Assembly (NCBI GenBank): GCA_043804925.1 | Contig: JAZDIP010000106.1 | Location: forward strand, 1 to 64,000 | Length of the DNA: 64,000 bases | From: ChocPot-Mid sp043804925 | GTDB lineage: Bacteria; Bacteroidota; Ignavibacteria; Kapaibacteriales; UBA2268 | Direction: 5' to 3' | In this document: positions 9,066-19,200 of the stretch, in pieces | How the letters are laid out: the number at the start of each line of letters is the position of its first letter | Position numbering within the stretch: position 1 is the first letter of the stretch | Position numbers and translations under genes: made by a program | The notes under the pieces: model-generated | The model's database searches: none | What the model saw: only the letters and a program-made list of their open reading frames with translations | Told to the model about the DNA's origin: nothing

Positions 9066-10025
9066 TTAAATCTGAGATTTCAAAAGCTGATTGAATTTTT
9101 CTGCTATTGCTTTGGCTTCATTTTTTGTCGAGAATACTGCTCCGTTGAACATCCAATAATGGTCTCCATTTACGTGTTTTGTCATCAAAATCCACTGTTT
9201 TTTCCTGAATACAACAGGCATGCTCGGTTCGACCAGCCACATTGGGTTTCCTTTGACACTGTCATTTTTCATAAAGACGACTTCTTCGATATAATTGGCA
9301 TCCGGTTGAAAACCTGCAACAGATTTCTTTCGTTTCACCCAAAGCGTGTTTGTTGTCCAGTCAATTCCGCATTTAATCTTCGTTTTAGCCAAAGTTCTCC
9401 ATGGGAAAAAAGTGAGAAAACAAATGACAGAAATGAGAAACATAATAGGTGCCATATCAGCATCACGCTTTTCACCCAATATTATCAACCCTATAAAAGC
9501 AAAAAATCCGCCGACTGCAAAGGGTGCTGTATGTGATGCCTCCAGCCATCCTCTGCTTCGCCAGACTGTCTGTTCAAATTGTGGGGATTTTTCGGATGTG
9601 TCAATCAATTCCTCTTTGATATTATCGATATCTGTTGGCAAAACATGCCGTTTTCTTATTGGGAATGTCCCCTGTGAAGCAAAGTATTCAGCACGGATTT
9701 CCCGTTTGTCAAAAGTAATTTCCTTCCTTGCGATTTTCAATACTTCATCATTTGTTATTTCTTTGCCTGTTTCGGAATATTTAATAGAATTGTTTTCAAT
9801 GAAGAAAGCTTCGACATCTTCTCTTCCATATCTGATAACAAAACTAGGAGGACACAAATCCCCTGAAGAATAATCGAGATTATCCCTTATTCCTTTTAGC
9901 TTTTCCAATAATTCCAAAGTTTTATAATCTGATAAATTTTCAAAGTCAATAGTATCAAAACTTCCGCTTGCAGTTGTCAGGTTTTCGTCTATTCCCTGTA
10001 CCGATAATGTAAAATACTTTGCCAT
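9066..10025 (-). CDS. Membrane protein of unknown family
   Basis: 319 residues. The first 165 residues are soluble and acidic; two hydrophobic segments follow at about 168-186 (FAVGGFFAFIGLIIL) and 191-209 (PIMFLISVICFLTFF), then a basic, tryptophan-rich C-terminal domain of about 105 residues ending HYWMFNGAVFSTKNEAKAIA. The ribosome binding site AAAGGAG before the ATG supports the start. It is divergent from the cytochrome operon. I do not recognise the family and assign no function. Confidence 0.65.
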   Translation of the reverse strand: MAKYFTLSVQGIDENLTTASGSFDTIDFENLSDYKTLELLEKLKGIRDNLDYSSGDLCPPSFVIRYGREDVEAFFIENNSIKYSETGKEITNDEVLKIARKEITFDKREIRAEYFASQGTFPIRKRHVLPTDIDNIKEELIDTSEKSPQFEQTVWRSRGWLEASHTAPFAVGGFFAFIGLIILGEKRDADMAPIMFLISVICFLTFFPWRTLAKTKIKCGIDWTTNTLWVKRKKSVAGFQPDANYIEEVVFMKNDSVKGNPMWLVEPSMPVVFRKKQWILMTKHVNGDHYWMFNGAVFSTKNEAKAIAEKFNQLLKSQI

Positions 10026-10202
10026 TGTTTTCTCCTTTCATTTTAATAGATATTAAAAGAACTTTGCAATTTAATAATTTTCTGGTTCCATTTAAAATAT
10101 TTTAAAATAATAATGGCTTAAATACAAAAATTCAATTTCTTATTGCATTATTATCCCGATTTAGTTAATTTAAAAAATTAGATTATGATAAATGGAGGTG
10201 TA

Positions 10203-11558
10203 ATGAAAAAAAATATATTAATATTGTCTGCAATAACCATTCTTGTTACTGTGAGTTTAACAAGTTTTCCTGAAAACAGCGACCCTCGTTTCGGAAAATA
10301 CAAATACGAAGATTTCCAAACACCCGAGTACTGCGGTGCTTCCTGCCATGTAGATTTTTACCGTCAATGGAAACAATCAATGATGTCTCAGGCGTACATT
10401 CATCATTGGGACGAAATTGAGTATTTCGAACTTGCTGTTCCACATGCAGAAAAAGACCCAAAGGTTGCTGAAGTTAAGGATGGATGCAATGGATGTCATG
10501 CTCCTATGGCTTATCTTGCAGGAAACACACCTCCCCCAAGACCTGAAAAAGGAGACAGAGCAAACGAAGCTGTTGCATGTGATATTTGTCACAGTATAAC
10601 CGGATTTGAAGGGGATATTCCTTACAATTTCAATTATATAATGAAACCCGGAAAAGATAAATTCAGTTCACGAGGCGGCGGCAATCAATCTCCTAATCAC
10701 AACATTGTTGTAAGCGATTTGCATCGTAGCGGAGATTTTTGCGGTATTTGTCACAATGAAAAAAGTCCGTTTGGGATTTGGGTTAAATCAACACATCTCG
10801 AATGGAAGGAAGGACCATATTATAAAGAAGGCGTTCAATGTCAGGATTGTCACATGCCAAAAGGAAAAAGCTATACGGCTTCTATGGGTAAACTCTACGA
10901 TAATTCCAGACAGCATTTGTTTCACGGTGCGCATGACCCGGGAAAAGTAAAAGGGACAATCGAACTTAGAATTCATCCTGATATTATTGAAGCAGAACCC
11001 GGTGAACCTGTTAAGTTTACAATTGCATTATTCAACCAGAAAACCGGACATAAGTTCCCGACCGGTTCAGTTGAAGACAGAATTGTTTGGATGCATGTAG
11101 AAGCGACAGATGCTAAGGGTAATAAATATCATTTAAAAGTTGATAAAAAAGGATTCGATGGAGAGGAATACACTATTGCTTCTGATGTTCTTGCTTATCA
11201 GGATATGGGTATTGCTAAAAACATTCCTGATTTCAAAGGAGTCCAGCGTGACGGAATACCAATAGGTGACAGAATTTTCCGTATGCCGTACTTTGATCCA
11301 CAGGGCAGGATGACGATACAGCAATGGAATACTTCAAAACTTGGAGTTGATTACAGAATTGGACCAAAGGAAACTAAAATAGAAACATGCACTTTTACAT
11401 TACCGAATGATGTTGCTCCCGGAAAAATGAAAGTAACAGCAGTTTTGAATTATCAGAAGCTGATTAAACCTGTTGCTGATTTTCTCAATGTACCTGACGA
11501 TGAGGAAGAAATTATTAAAGTAAATGAGCATAGTACTGAGGTTATTATATTGGAATAG
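10203..11558 (+). CDS. Multiheme c-type cytochrome with five heme sites
   Basis: 451 residues from ATG 10203, chosen over the ATG at 10185 because GGAGGTG at 10194-10200 sits correctly before it. Signal peptide at 1-22, so periplasmic or surface located. Heme motifs: CGASCH at 44-49 (three residues between the cysteines instead of two), CNGCH 95-99, CDICH 126-130, CGICH 180-184, CQDCH 213-217. The region Y-C-x3-CH-x-DFYRQW resembles the cytochrome c554/c-prime multiheme family. The C-terminal half, from about 240, is heme-free and beta-rich. It precedes a heme-bearing porin by 56 bp, which suggests periplasm-to-outside electron transfer. Confidence 0.85.
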   Translation: MKKNILILSAITILVTVSLTSFPENSDPRFGKYKYEDFQTPEYCGASCHVDFYRQWKQSMMSQAYIHHWDEIEYFELAVPHAEKDPKVAEVKDGCNGCHAPMAYLAGNTPPPRPEKGDRANEAVACDICHSITGFEGDIPYNFNYIMKPGKDKFSSRGGGNQSPNHNIVVSDLHRSGDFCGICHNEKSPFGIWVKSTHLEWKEGPYYKEGVQCQDCHMPKGKSYTASMGKLYDNSRQHLFHGAHDPGKVKGTIELRIHPDIIEAEPGEPVKFTIALFNQKTGHKFPTGSVEDRIVWMHVEATDAKGNKYHLKVDKKGFDGEEYTIASDVLAYQDMGIAKNIPDFKGVQRDGIPIGDRIFRMPYFDPQGRMTIQQWNTSKLGVDYRIGPKETKIETCTFTLPNDVAPGKMKVTAVLNYQKLIKPVADFLNVPDDEEEIIKVNEHSTEVIILE

Positions 11559-11614
11559 TAAAGCAAGTTTGAAAGAAATATTAAGTTAATAAATAAATTT
11601 CAAGGGGAGTTATT

Positions 11615-12823
11615 ATGAAAAAAATTTTTACACTAATTATTACATTTGTATTATTAGCAATGCTGATGAGTGAAACCTTGCAGGCAATTCCGGCATTCGC
11701 AAGAAAGTACAACATGTCTTGCCAGACCTGTCATTCACCGGCACCAAGACTTAAGGCATATGGCGATGATTTTGCCGGGAACGGGTTTCGGCTTTCTGAT
11801 AAAGATGCACCACGATATACTGTCGAAACAGGTGATGCCGATTTATCATTAATACGAGACTTCCCAATTGCCGCACGATTTGATGCTCATGCAACATATA
11901 ATAATGCTAATCAGGAGAACAGTGATTTTGGTGTACCCTACATTTTAAAGCTTTTGAGTGGTGGAGAAATTGCCAAAGACTTTGCATATTACTTTTATTT
12001 TTATTTAAGTGAAAGAGGAGAGTTGGTAGGTGTTGAAGATTGCTATATAATGTTCAATGACCTTTTTAATATTGACCTGGATTTATATTTTGGTCAGTTT
12101 CAGGTTTCCGACCCGCTTTTCAAAAGGGAACTGAGATTAACGCTTGAAGATTATCAGCCATATAAAATGAAGCCGGATTTTTCAAAAATGAATCTCGCTT
12201 ATGACAGAGGGATAATGCTGACATACGGGATGGATTGGGGAACGGATGTTATTCTCGAAGTTGTGAACGGATGCGGTTTACCCAAAGCTGATGCGAACAA
12301 ACTTTTTGATATTGACGGACACAAAACATTAGTCGGTAGGGTATCTCAAGATATAGGAGATTTCTTAAGAATCGGCGGGTTTTTCCTGACCGGAAAAGAA
12401 GATATGGACAACATTATTTCCGACTATGTTACTAACAATGTTCAATCATATGGACCGGATATGACTTTGTCGTTCGGGGAAATGATTGAATTAAATCTCC
12501 AATATGTTATGAGAAATGATAATTTTGTTTTTTCCACTACTGACTCAGTAGGAACCACTCAGTGGGTAGTTGATTTAAATACGAAGGGTGCAATGGCTGA
12601 ATTAATCTTTACTCCACAGGGAGACCAAAGCAAATGGTATGCCGCTTCGGTTTTCAATTGGATTGAATCTGATGACAAATCTTTAAATTACAAAACGGCA
12701 ACATTGCATTTTGGATATTTACTGAAAAGAAATTTGAGGCTGGCTTTGGAAGGAACATATAATTTCTCAGATGCCGACGATCCATATACTCAGTTCAGTC
12801 TGGGAATTGTAACAGCTTTTTAA
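11615..12823 (+). CDS. Outer-membrane porin-like protein with one N-terminal heme site
   Basis: 402 residues. Signal peptide 1-24 (cleaved near LQAIPAFAR), a single heme motif CQTCH at 36-40 in the context ARKYNMSCQTCHSPAPRLK, then about 330 residues of alternating amphipathic strands (FAYYFYFYLSER, LDLYFGQFQVSD, LRLALEGTYNFSD) ending in a terminal phenylalanine, typical of an outer-membrane barrel. SD GGGG before the ATG. This head is shared by proteins annotated as cytochrome or porin in Chlorobiota and Geobacter relatives (from memory). With the upstream five-heme cytochrome it could form a porin-cytochrome conduit; that pairing is inference. Confidence 0.8.
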   Translation: MKKIFTLIITFVLLAMLMSETLQAIPAFARKYNMSCQTCHSPAPRLKAYGDDFAGNGFRLSDKDAPRYTVETGDADLSLIRDFPIAARFDAHATYNNANQENSDFGVPYILKLLSGGEIAKDFAYYFYFYLSERGELVGVEDCYIMFNDLFNIDLDLYFGQFQVSDPLFKRELRLTLEDYQPYKMKPDFSKMNLAYDRGIMLTYGMDWGTDVILEVVNGCGLPKADANKLFDIDGHKTLVGRVSQDIGDFLRIGGFFLTGKEDMDNIISDYVTNNVQSYGPDMTLSFGEMIELNLQYVMRNDNFVFSTTDSVGTTQWVVDLNTKGAMAELIFTPQGDQSKWYAASVFNWIESDDKSLNYKTATLHFGYLLKRNLRLALEGTYNFSDADDPYTQFSLGIVTAF

Positions 12824-12835
12824 TTAGGAGGAATC

Positions 12836-13381
12836 ATGTTTTTTAATTATCAAAATATTGAAACAATGCTTACTGAAAAAAATCGCAAGAAGTATATCAT
12901 TGCCGATTTCCTTGTTGGCAGGGGTTTCATTATATCACCTGTTATTATGGTTTTAGTATTCAGTTTGGTAAATTATTTTTTAGGAGACCCTCTGTTACCT
13001 TTTATCTACTATGCTTATATGTTTTTGGTAGTTTTCACCGTTGGTATCGCTGTATCCGTCATAATGTTTTCGGTAGAAAAGAAAATATTACAGGAATTTA
13101 AAAATCAAAGTCAAGAGAAAAAGTTTTCGAAGCTTAAAATAATATTGTTTCTCAATGAATCATTTTACATTTTTGGATTTGTTATTGCCATTCAAACATA
13201 CAATACATTTAAGAGAATGTACACAGAAGGAACAAATATGTTCATCATAATTTTTTCTTCATTAATCATGATTTTGTTCTCTGTAATAATCGGTTTTATT
13301 GTTTATAAAAGTAACTTCAAAAAGCTGAAAGCTGAAATCGAAAGAAAAGGACTGTTTGAGAAATTGACAATTGATAATTAG
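12836..13381 (+). CDS. Four-helix membrane protein, tandem copy 1
   Basis: 181 residues, with four predicted membrane segments at about 28-50, 57-77, 103-122 and 136-158. It begins FNYQNIETMLTEKN and ends ERKGLFEKLTIDN. It is a clear paralogue of the next gene, sharing the head N(I)E.MLTE and the tail. Good SD AGGAGG before the ATG; it follows the porin by 12 bp, so it is probably in the same operon. Function unknown; it may be an accessory to the electron-transfer pair. Confidence 0.7.
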   Translation: MFFNYQNIETMLTEKNRKKYIIADFLVGRGFIISPVIMVLVFSLVNYFLGDPLLPFIYYAYMFLVVFTVGIAVSVIMFSVEKKILQEFKNQSQEKKFSKLKIILFLNESFYIFGFVIAIQTYNTFKRMYTEGTNMFIIIFSSLIMILFSVIIGFIVYKSNFKKLKAEIERKGLFEKLTIDN

Positions 13382-13389
13382 GATTTAAA

Positions 13390-13923
13390 ATGAATTTAAA
13401 ATACTCGAATATTGAAGCAATGTTAACTGAAGAATTGAATTTCAGATATTTCTGCTATCAGATATTGTGGAAAAGAGAGCTTTTCTTTGGAATGATTTTT
13501 CTACCGTTATTCAATATCACTTATAGCATGATAAAAGGACAGAATCTCATGCCCTACCAATATGTTCATTTGGTTTTTGTCCCATTTATTTTATTGCTAA
13601 TTGCAGGGATTTTAATATTTTTTACAGAGAGAATATTTTTGAGAAGATTATCAACAATTGGTAGATACAAAATATTTCAGAGAATCAAATATATTAATCA
13701 AATATCTGTAACTTTATTTATTATGGCTATTGTTACCGGAATAATAATAACTAAGGGTAAACCTGAAGATTTTTCAATCTTGAATTACCTCCAAAAAATG
13801 GGGATAGCCTTTATTGTTGTTTTCCCCGGAACATGGTTGTTTAAATGGTTCGGCGGTTATAAAACATTATTATCCGAAATCGAAAGAAGAGGACTGTTAG
13901 AAAAACTGACAATTGATAATTGA
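13390..13923 (+). CDS. Four-helix membrane protein, tandem copy 2
   Basis: 177 residues, tandem paralogue of 12836-13381, 8 bp downstream. Shared head (YSNIEAMLTEE) and shared tail (EIERRGLLEKLTIDN), four hydrophobic segments in the same order. The last codons (LTIDN) lie in a short repeat, GACAATTGATAATTGACAATT, of the kind found in many spacers of this window, so the C-terminal residues of both copies appear to be repeat-encoded. Function unknown. Confidence 0.7.
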   Translation: MNLKYSNIEAMLTEELNFRYFCYQILWKRELFFGMIFLPLFNITYSMIKGQNLMPYQYVHLVFVPFILLLIAGILIFFTERIFLRRLSTIGRYKIFQRIKYINQISVTLFIMAIVTGIIITKGKPEDFSILNYLQKMGIAFIVVFPGTWLFKWFGGYKTLLSEIERRGLLEKLTIDN

Positions 13924-13965
13924 CAATTATTTTCTGTTGTAATTTATTGAAAAAGGATGGAAATT

Positions 13966-14418
13966 ATGGCAAAGAAAAAAACAAATCTGGTAGCGGCAAC
14001 GATAATATGCATCATTATCGGGACAGGATTCATTGCTTTAGGAATCTATCTTTATTTTGACTATTCCGGAAGCAACATTATGAATCCGAAACAGGCAGAC
14101 GGTACAATCATCCGCTTGCACGAAACAAAAAGGGACAACCGGAATCCCTTGAGGAAGGATTATCATTCAGTCAATCCTATTGTAGAATTTTCATCCGAAG
14201 AAGGCAAGAAATATGAATTCCTCGAACTCTGGGGTGCCCAATACGATGATGAAGCATTCACAGTCGGACAAAAGGTTTCAGTTATATACAACGAATTGAA
14301 TCCCGAAGAAGCTATGCTCAAACAGGAAAATTCAATTTGGGGAGTACATCTCTTCTTGATTGGTATGGGCTTGTTTTTCTATCTGACTCCATGGCTGATG
14401 AAAATAGCACAGACTTAA
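13966..14418 (+). CDS. DUF3592-like small membrane protein
   Basis: 150 residues from ATG 13966; an ATG at 13957 overlaps the AAAAGGA ribosome binding site at 13951-13957, which is better spaced for 13966. Hydrophobic segments at about 8-30 (VAATIICIIIGTGFIALGI) and 125-145 flank a soluble beta-rich part (ADGTIIRL ... YHSVNPIVEFSSEEGKKYEF ... VGQKVSVIYNELNPEEAML). That architecture, including the VxVxYNPxNPxxA-like end, matches DUF3592 family proteins. No function is established for the family. Confidence 0.7.
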   Translation: MAKKKTNLVAATIICIIIGTGFIALGIYLYFDYSGSNIMNPKQADGTIIRLHETKRDNRNPLRKDYHSVNPIVEFSSEEGKKYEFLELWGAQYDDEAFTVGQKVSVIYNELNPEEAMLKQENSIWGVHLFLIGMGLFFYLTPWLMKIAQT

Positions 14419-14469
14419 ATTTATAACTTTTAGACTTTATGACTTTTAAACTTTTAAACTTTATAACTA
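14419..14469. repeat. Degenerate ACTTT short tandem repeat
   Basis: The spacer after the DUF3592-like gene is built of AACTTTTAGACTTTATGAC-type units about 9-11 bp long. A closely related tract occurs at 41460-41498. Confidence 0.7.
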
Positions 14470-14485
14470 ATGAAGGAGTATTAAT

Positions 14486-14875
14486 ATGAAAAAATATCAA
14501 CAAAACAAAAGTATTTGCGTAGCCGTATTATCGCTAACCTTTATGTTCGTATTGATTAACTATGTTTTCGCAAAGGATATTCACTCAACAAAAGAAGGTG
14601 GTGAGTGGTGCAAAAACAGCACTTGGATAAGCGGTGAAATACCCGGCAGCAATGACAATGTTACTATAAACGGGAAGGTTTTTGTCAATTGTCCCGCATT
14701 TGCCGATTCCATGCATATTAATTTTGACGGCTTATTGATTATTAATGAAACCGATTCCTTACAATGCCACCTGATAATGCTTGAAGAAGAAGGTGACAAA
14801 AAAGGTACTATCCAAAATAATGGAATAATTATTGTTACTGATAAACCTGAAATCAAAAAGGAAGAAGAATATTAA
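14486..14875 (+). CDS. Small secreted protein with a Bacteroidota-type W..G..P...D.V.I module
   Basis: 129 residues. Signal peptide at 1-30 (SICVAVLSLTFMFVLINYVFA). The mature start (EGGEWCKNSTWISGEIPGSN, then DNVTINGKVFV) resembles the module TGxWxxxxTWxGGxxPxxxDxVxI common at the N-terminus of large Bacteroidota surface proteins. Here it is isolated and short, with a lysine/glutamate tail (KPEIKKEEEY) and no T9SS domain. SD GAAGGAG sits 8 bases before the ATG. Possibly a remnant or a free-standing surface module. Confidence 0.6.
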   Translation: MKKYQQNKSICVAVLSLTFMFVLINYVFAKDIHSTKEGGEWCKNSTWISGEIPGSNDNVTINGKVFVNCPAFADSMHINFDGLLIINETDSLQCHLIMLEEEGDKKGTIQNNGIIIVTDKPEIKKEEEY

Positions 14876-14892
14876 TTTTATTGCTATATATT

Positions 14893-15237
14893 ATGAAAAC
14901 AGAAAAGACCGGACATAATCAAATAATTGACATCAATAAAATAGTTGCCGGTAATAGAGAAAAGTGGATAAATTTCACATTGACGGAAGTAAATAATTCA
15001 CTGGTCAGATTGGGTATTTTTGAAGGGGAATTCCACTGGCACCATCACGACAATGAAGACGAATATTTTCATGTCCTAAGCGGAAAACTGATACTCGATG
15101 TTGAAGACAAAACTTATGAATTATTACCCGGACAGGGCTTTACTGTTCCACGGGGAATTGAACACCGAACCAGAGCTTATGAAAAAACAATAGTGATAAT
15201 GGTCGAGGGGAATACGGTTAATCCAAAAGGAGATTAA
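14893..15237 (+). CDS. Cupin-domain protein
   Basis: 114 residues from the ATG at 14893 (a TTG at 14881 would add four residues). It is a single small cupin barrel: metal-binding motif 1 is HWHHHDNEDEYFHVLSG and motif 2 is PGQGFTVPRGIEHRT, so the three histidines and the glutamate expected for a mononuclear metal are all present. Cytosolic. Small cupins of this type bind sugars or small acids, or act as isomerases; no substrate can be named. It lies between secreted-protein genes with no functional link. Confidence 0.8.
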   Translation: MKTEKTGHNQIIDINKIVAGNREKWINFTLTEVNNSLVRLGIFEGEFHWHHHDNEDEYFHVLSGKLILDVEDKTYELLPGQGFTVPRGIEHRTRAYEKTIVIMVEGNTVNPKGD

Positions 15238-15265
15238 TTCTTATAAATTTATAAGGAACGAAAAA

Positions 15266-15934
15266 ATGAAAATAATTCTAAGTATCGCAGTTTTTTTCAT
15301 AATAAGTTGTTCTGTTGAAGCTAATGAAATAATTGATATAATTTATTTAAAAGACAGCACAATAATAAAAGGAACAATTATCGAACAGATACCTAATGAA
15401 TCTTTAACAATACGTGATTTCAAAAATGAAATCCATAAAATAAAATTTGAAGATGTTTTATCAATTAAAACTTATGACCTTGCTGATATTAGTTTATACA
15501 GGAAAAATTACTTTGAATTGGGCGGCTCTTTTGGTACCCCGGCAGGTTTTAATTTAAATGCAGCAGGTTGGTATCAGTTTTTGGGAATTGGTATAAGCGG
15601 AATGTATTTGGGGAATGACAGATACGGAATACAGGGAAATTTAAAAATTAAAATTTCAGACAATTATAACAGGTGTCATTCAATTTCATTTTTATTATAT
15701 AAAACATACAGAAGTATTCCAAACACTCAGCCGAAAGCTCCTTATTATATAGATGAAGATATTTCAGATATGCAAGTATATTGTATAACTTACAATCTAA
15801 ATTACAATGGGTTTTGGCTTGAAATTGGTCCGGGAATGAATTTTTGGTATACCAAAAACAACAATGGAATTGCTGATAATTGGTTTCCATTCTTTGCTTT
15901 TCAGATAGGTTATGTTCATAGATTTATTGATTAG
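15266..15934 (+). CDS. Secreted outer-membrane-type protein of unknown function
   Basis: 222 residues. Signal peptide at 1-19 (FFIISCSVEA; the cysteine could also be a lipobox but is not well placed). Residues 24-75 form a small beta domain (IIYLKDSTIIKGTIIEQIPN ... IKFEDVLSIKTY) seen in Bacteroidota proteins ahead of barrels. The remainder alternates aromatic and glycine-rich strands (YFELGGSFGTPAGFNLNAAG, WFPFFAFQIGYVHRF) and suggests a small outer-membrane barrel. SD AAGGA precedes the ATG. Confidence 0.6.
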   Translation: MKIILSIAVFFIISCSVEANEIIDIIYLKDSTIIKGTIIEQIPNESLTIRDFKNEIHKIKFEDVLSIKTYDLADISLYRKNYFELGGSFGTPAGFNLNAAGWYQFLGIGISGMYLGNDRYGIQGNLKIKISDNYNRCHSISFLLYKTYRSIPNTQPKAPYYIDEDISDMQVYCITYNLNYNGFWLEIGPGMNFWYTKNNNGIADNWFPFFAFQIGYVHRFID

Positions 15935-16290
15935 ATATTAAGTTATAAATTATTAAAAGATAATTGTAAGAAGCCATATCGTATTTTTCTTTTTTTCTTT
16001 ATTCATAATATTAATATAAATTATTAGTAAATAATCAAAAATTTCCTTAATTTTATAATGCAGCATAGTTTAATCAGTCTGAAATATTTGATAATTGGCA
16101 GTTTTCCGGGAAAATTGTCTTTATGATATTTGAATTATTTCGGGTAGTTATGTGTGGGTTTTCTTTATTTTTTTAGCATAACTTACCGGAAATGGAGCTT
16201 AATGTCCAAATATTATAAGGACAAAACCGTATAAAAACAAGAACTGATTTAAAAAAATGCTTACTATTGAAAATTAGGAATTCGATATTT
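15935..16290. other. Spacer without a recognisable gene
   Basis: AT-rich, with stops in all frames. It contains a weak inverted repeat TGTCC ... GGACA at 16202-16222. A leader or promoter for the TPR cluster is expected here, but no element is clear. Confidence 0.4.
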
Positions 16291-19200
16291 ATGAGAAATA
16301 GAACGAAACAGTCAATAACTGAATTTTTAAGCATTTGCCTTGTACTGATTTTATTACAACTTGAGGAAGTGTTTCCGCAATTGAACGAAAATCCTTATGA
16401 GTACTGCAGTGAGCAAATTAATGATGTATCTCAGCTTTTTGACAAACTGCTGATTCGAAAGGCAGAACAAAAACTTATAGAAACCATAAAATCAAATCCT
16501 GATAATTCATCATCCGATAAAGCAGTCATACTATCTGCTAACCTTGATTATCTCACAAAAAATTATAAATTAGCAGATTCAAAGCTGAATGAATTTATTA
16601 AGCAAAGAAGTAATTCACCTTTGAAAACGCTTGCCGCAGTATTGAGGGGATACATAGCATTTGAGCAGAAAAAATACAATAAAGCGACAGAATATTTTGC
16701 CGAATCCAAAAAAATAGCAGAAACAGATTTTAACCTTCGTTCAGACAGTATTTACCGAAATATTACTCACAATAGCTTATTTTGGGGTGCTGTTTCACTT
16801 TGCCATCAGGGAAAATACCAGGAGGCAAAACCGCTTTTTGAAGAATGCTTCAGGTTTTATCCCGAGCAGGAATATGCCGATGATGCCTTGTATCTTTTAG
16901 GGGTAAGTGAAGAAATTAACCGCAATTTTGAAATTGCTATCAGCTATTATAATACTATCGCAAAAAAATATCCTTACAGAAATACATACATGGCTTCGAG
17001 AATCCGTGAGATTAACAATAAACTGATTTTGAGAGAACCATTTACTGCTTTGGATATTTTAGAAAACGTGAAAAATACGGCTATAAAAATTTCCATGCAG
17101 AACTCTATTGGGAAACTTTATGAACCTCAAAGCCATATCAACAACGCAGAAGCTGATTTGCAATATTTGAGCGGTGAAGCATTGAACATTGCCGGCAAAT
17201 ACGAACAGGCATTGATTGAGTTCAAAACATTTTTAGATAATTATTCAAATCCGGAACTCGATGAATATGTCCGTCTCGGTTCGGGTTGGGCATTACTGAA
17301 TTTGGGAAGGAACAAGGAAGCAATCGAATTTTACGATATTATTATCAATACGGAAAAACCATTCAACCAGAAAAATAAAGCTGCAGCTCAGATGTATAGG
17401 ACAATTGCCTTGAAGCGAAGCGGGAATACCGAACAGGCAGCCAAGGAAATATCTGCACTTTCGATTCAACCTGCATACCCGTTTTTGGGGCAGGTCCTTA
17501 TGGAATTAGGGCAGATTTATTATGAATCAGGAAAATTCGATGATTGCCGCAGAACTCTTGAAAGAGCTCAAAGAGAAGCTACTGAAGGTATCGTTTCAGT
17601 AAGAATTGCTTTGCTTCTTGGTGCTACTTTTATTGAACAAAGAAACTGGGAAAAATCTGTTATCGAGTATAGCAAAGCAGAGCAAATTGCTTTGAGAAGT
17701 TCTCCGAATTTTATGCCACAGAAGGACTGGTATCTTGCCGAATCTAGATTGAAGAGAGGTATAGCACTTGTTTTAAGCCACCGGAATGCTGAGGCAATTA
17801 CGGTTCTAAATACTTTCATCGGCAACAACAAGAATGACAAACGCCTGGATGAGGCATTGTTTTGGCTGGCAGAGGCATATTACCGCTCCGATTTGCTTAA
17901 AAATTCGGCTGAAACCTACACAAACCTTTTGCAACAATACCCGGCAAGTCCCAGAAAGGAAGAAGCTCTCTACGGTCAGGGCTGGTCATACTTTAGGTTA
18001 CAGCAATTCAAAAAATCCTCGGAGATTTTCAACAAAATGGCAAAAGATTATCCTCGCTCTAAATATGCTATGGAAGTATTAGCCCGGCAGGCAGACGGAT
18101 ATTATATAATGAAAGATTATAAAAATGCTTCAGAGTCATACCGCAAGGCGATGAATTTTTCTCCAAAATCAGACGAAGGACAATATTGTGCATATCAACT
18201 TAGCCATGCATTATACAGGTTGGGTGAATTTGAACCGGCAATCTCGTCATTGTTGAATTTTGTGAGGAATTATCCACGCTCCGCTTATGCTCCGTATTCA
18301 TTATATTTGATTGGGTGGATACGTTTTCAGCAAAAAGATTATAAAGAAGCCATTGATAACTTTAGATTTTTAATCCAGGCATATTCACAACATGACTTAG
18401 TAGTTCGGGCATATTATGCAATTGGAGATGCCCATTATAATTCAGGAAATTATGAAGCTGCTATCGAGTCTTACAACAATGTAGTCAGGCAATTCCCCAG
18501 TGATGCACTCGCACCTGAAGCATGGAGAAGTCTGCAGTTTTGCTATATGGCATTAGGCAGAGAGCAGGAAGCCATATTAATTGCCGATTCTGTTATTAGC
18601 AGTCACCCGAACACTCCTTTTGCGCAGGAATTATTCATTAAAAAAGCAGATATGTTTTTCTCGGGTATGAGATTCAAGGATGCTGTTGACGAATACCAGA
18701 ACTTTATTAAAGCTTATCCTGACAGCAAACGAAATAGTGAAGCACTCTACTGGATGGGAAAGAGTTATATTAATTTGAATGACAACGAAAATGCTATTGA
18801 TGCTTTCAACACCCTGGAGAAAAAATATCCCGACAGCGAGTTTGCTCCTATGGGAATGTTAGAGCATGGTTTGTTAATGAAAAAATTGAACGATATAAAT
18901 AAAGCTGATTCCATATTTAAAAATCTCGAGAAAAAGTATCCTGAAGACCAAAATTCCGCTCAGGCAGGTTTTGAAAGAGCTGTTATAAAGCATGAGTTGG
19001 GGGACACATTAACAGCTATGAAACTATATCGAGAAGTGGCTGAACGTTACAAAGGTATGGAATACGCCGACCAAAGCAGGTACAGGATTGCCGGCTATTA
19101 CCGTTCAAAAGGTATGTATGATTCAGCAAGAATTGAATATGGTAAAATAGCATCCAGCATGTCTGATATTGCATTAGCGGCAGAATCACAATTCAGGATT

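Noticed and set aside
16202..16222. TGTCC ... GGACA inverted repeat as an operator or IS end
   Set aside because: Only 5-bp arms and no neighbouring element.
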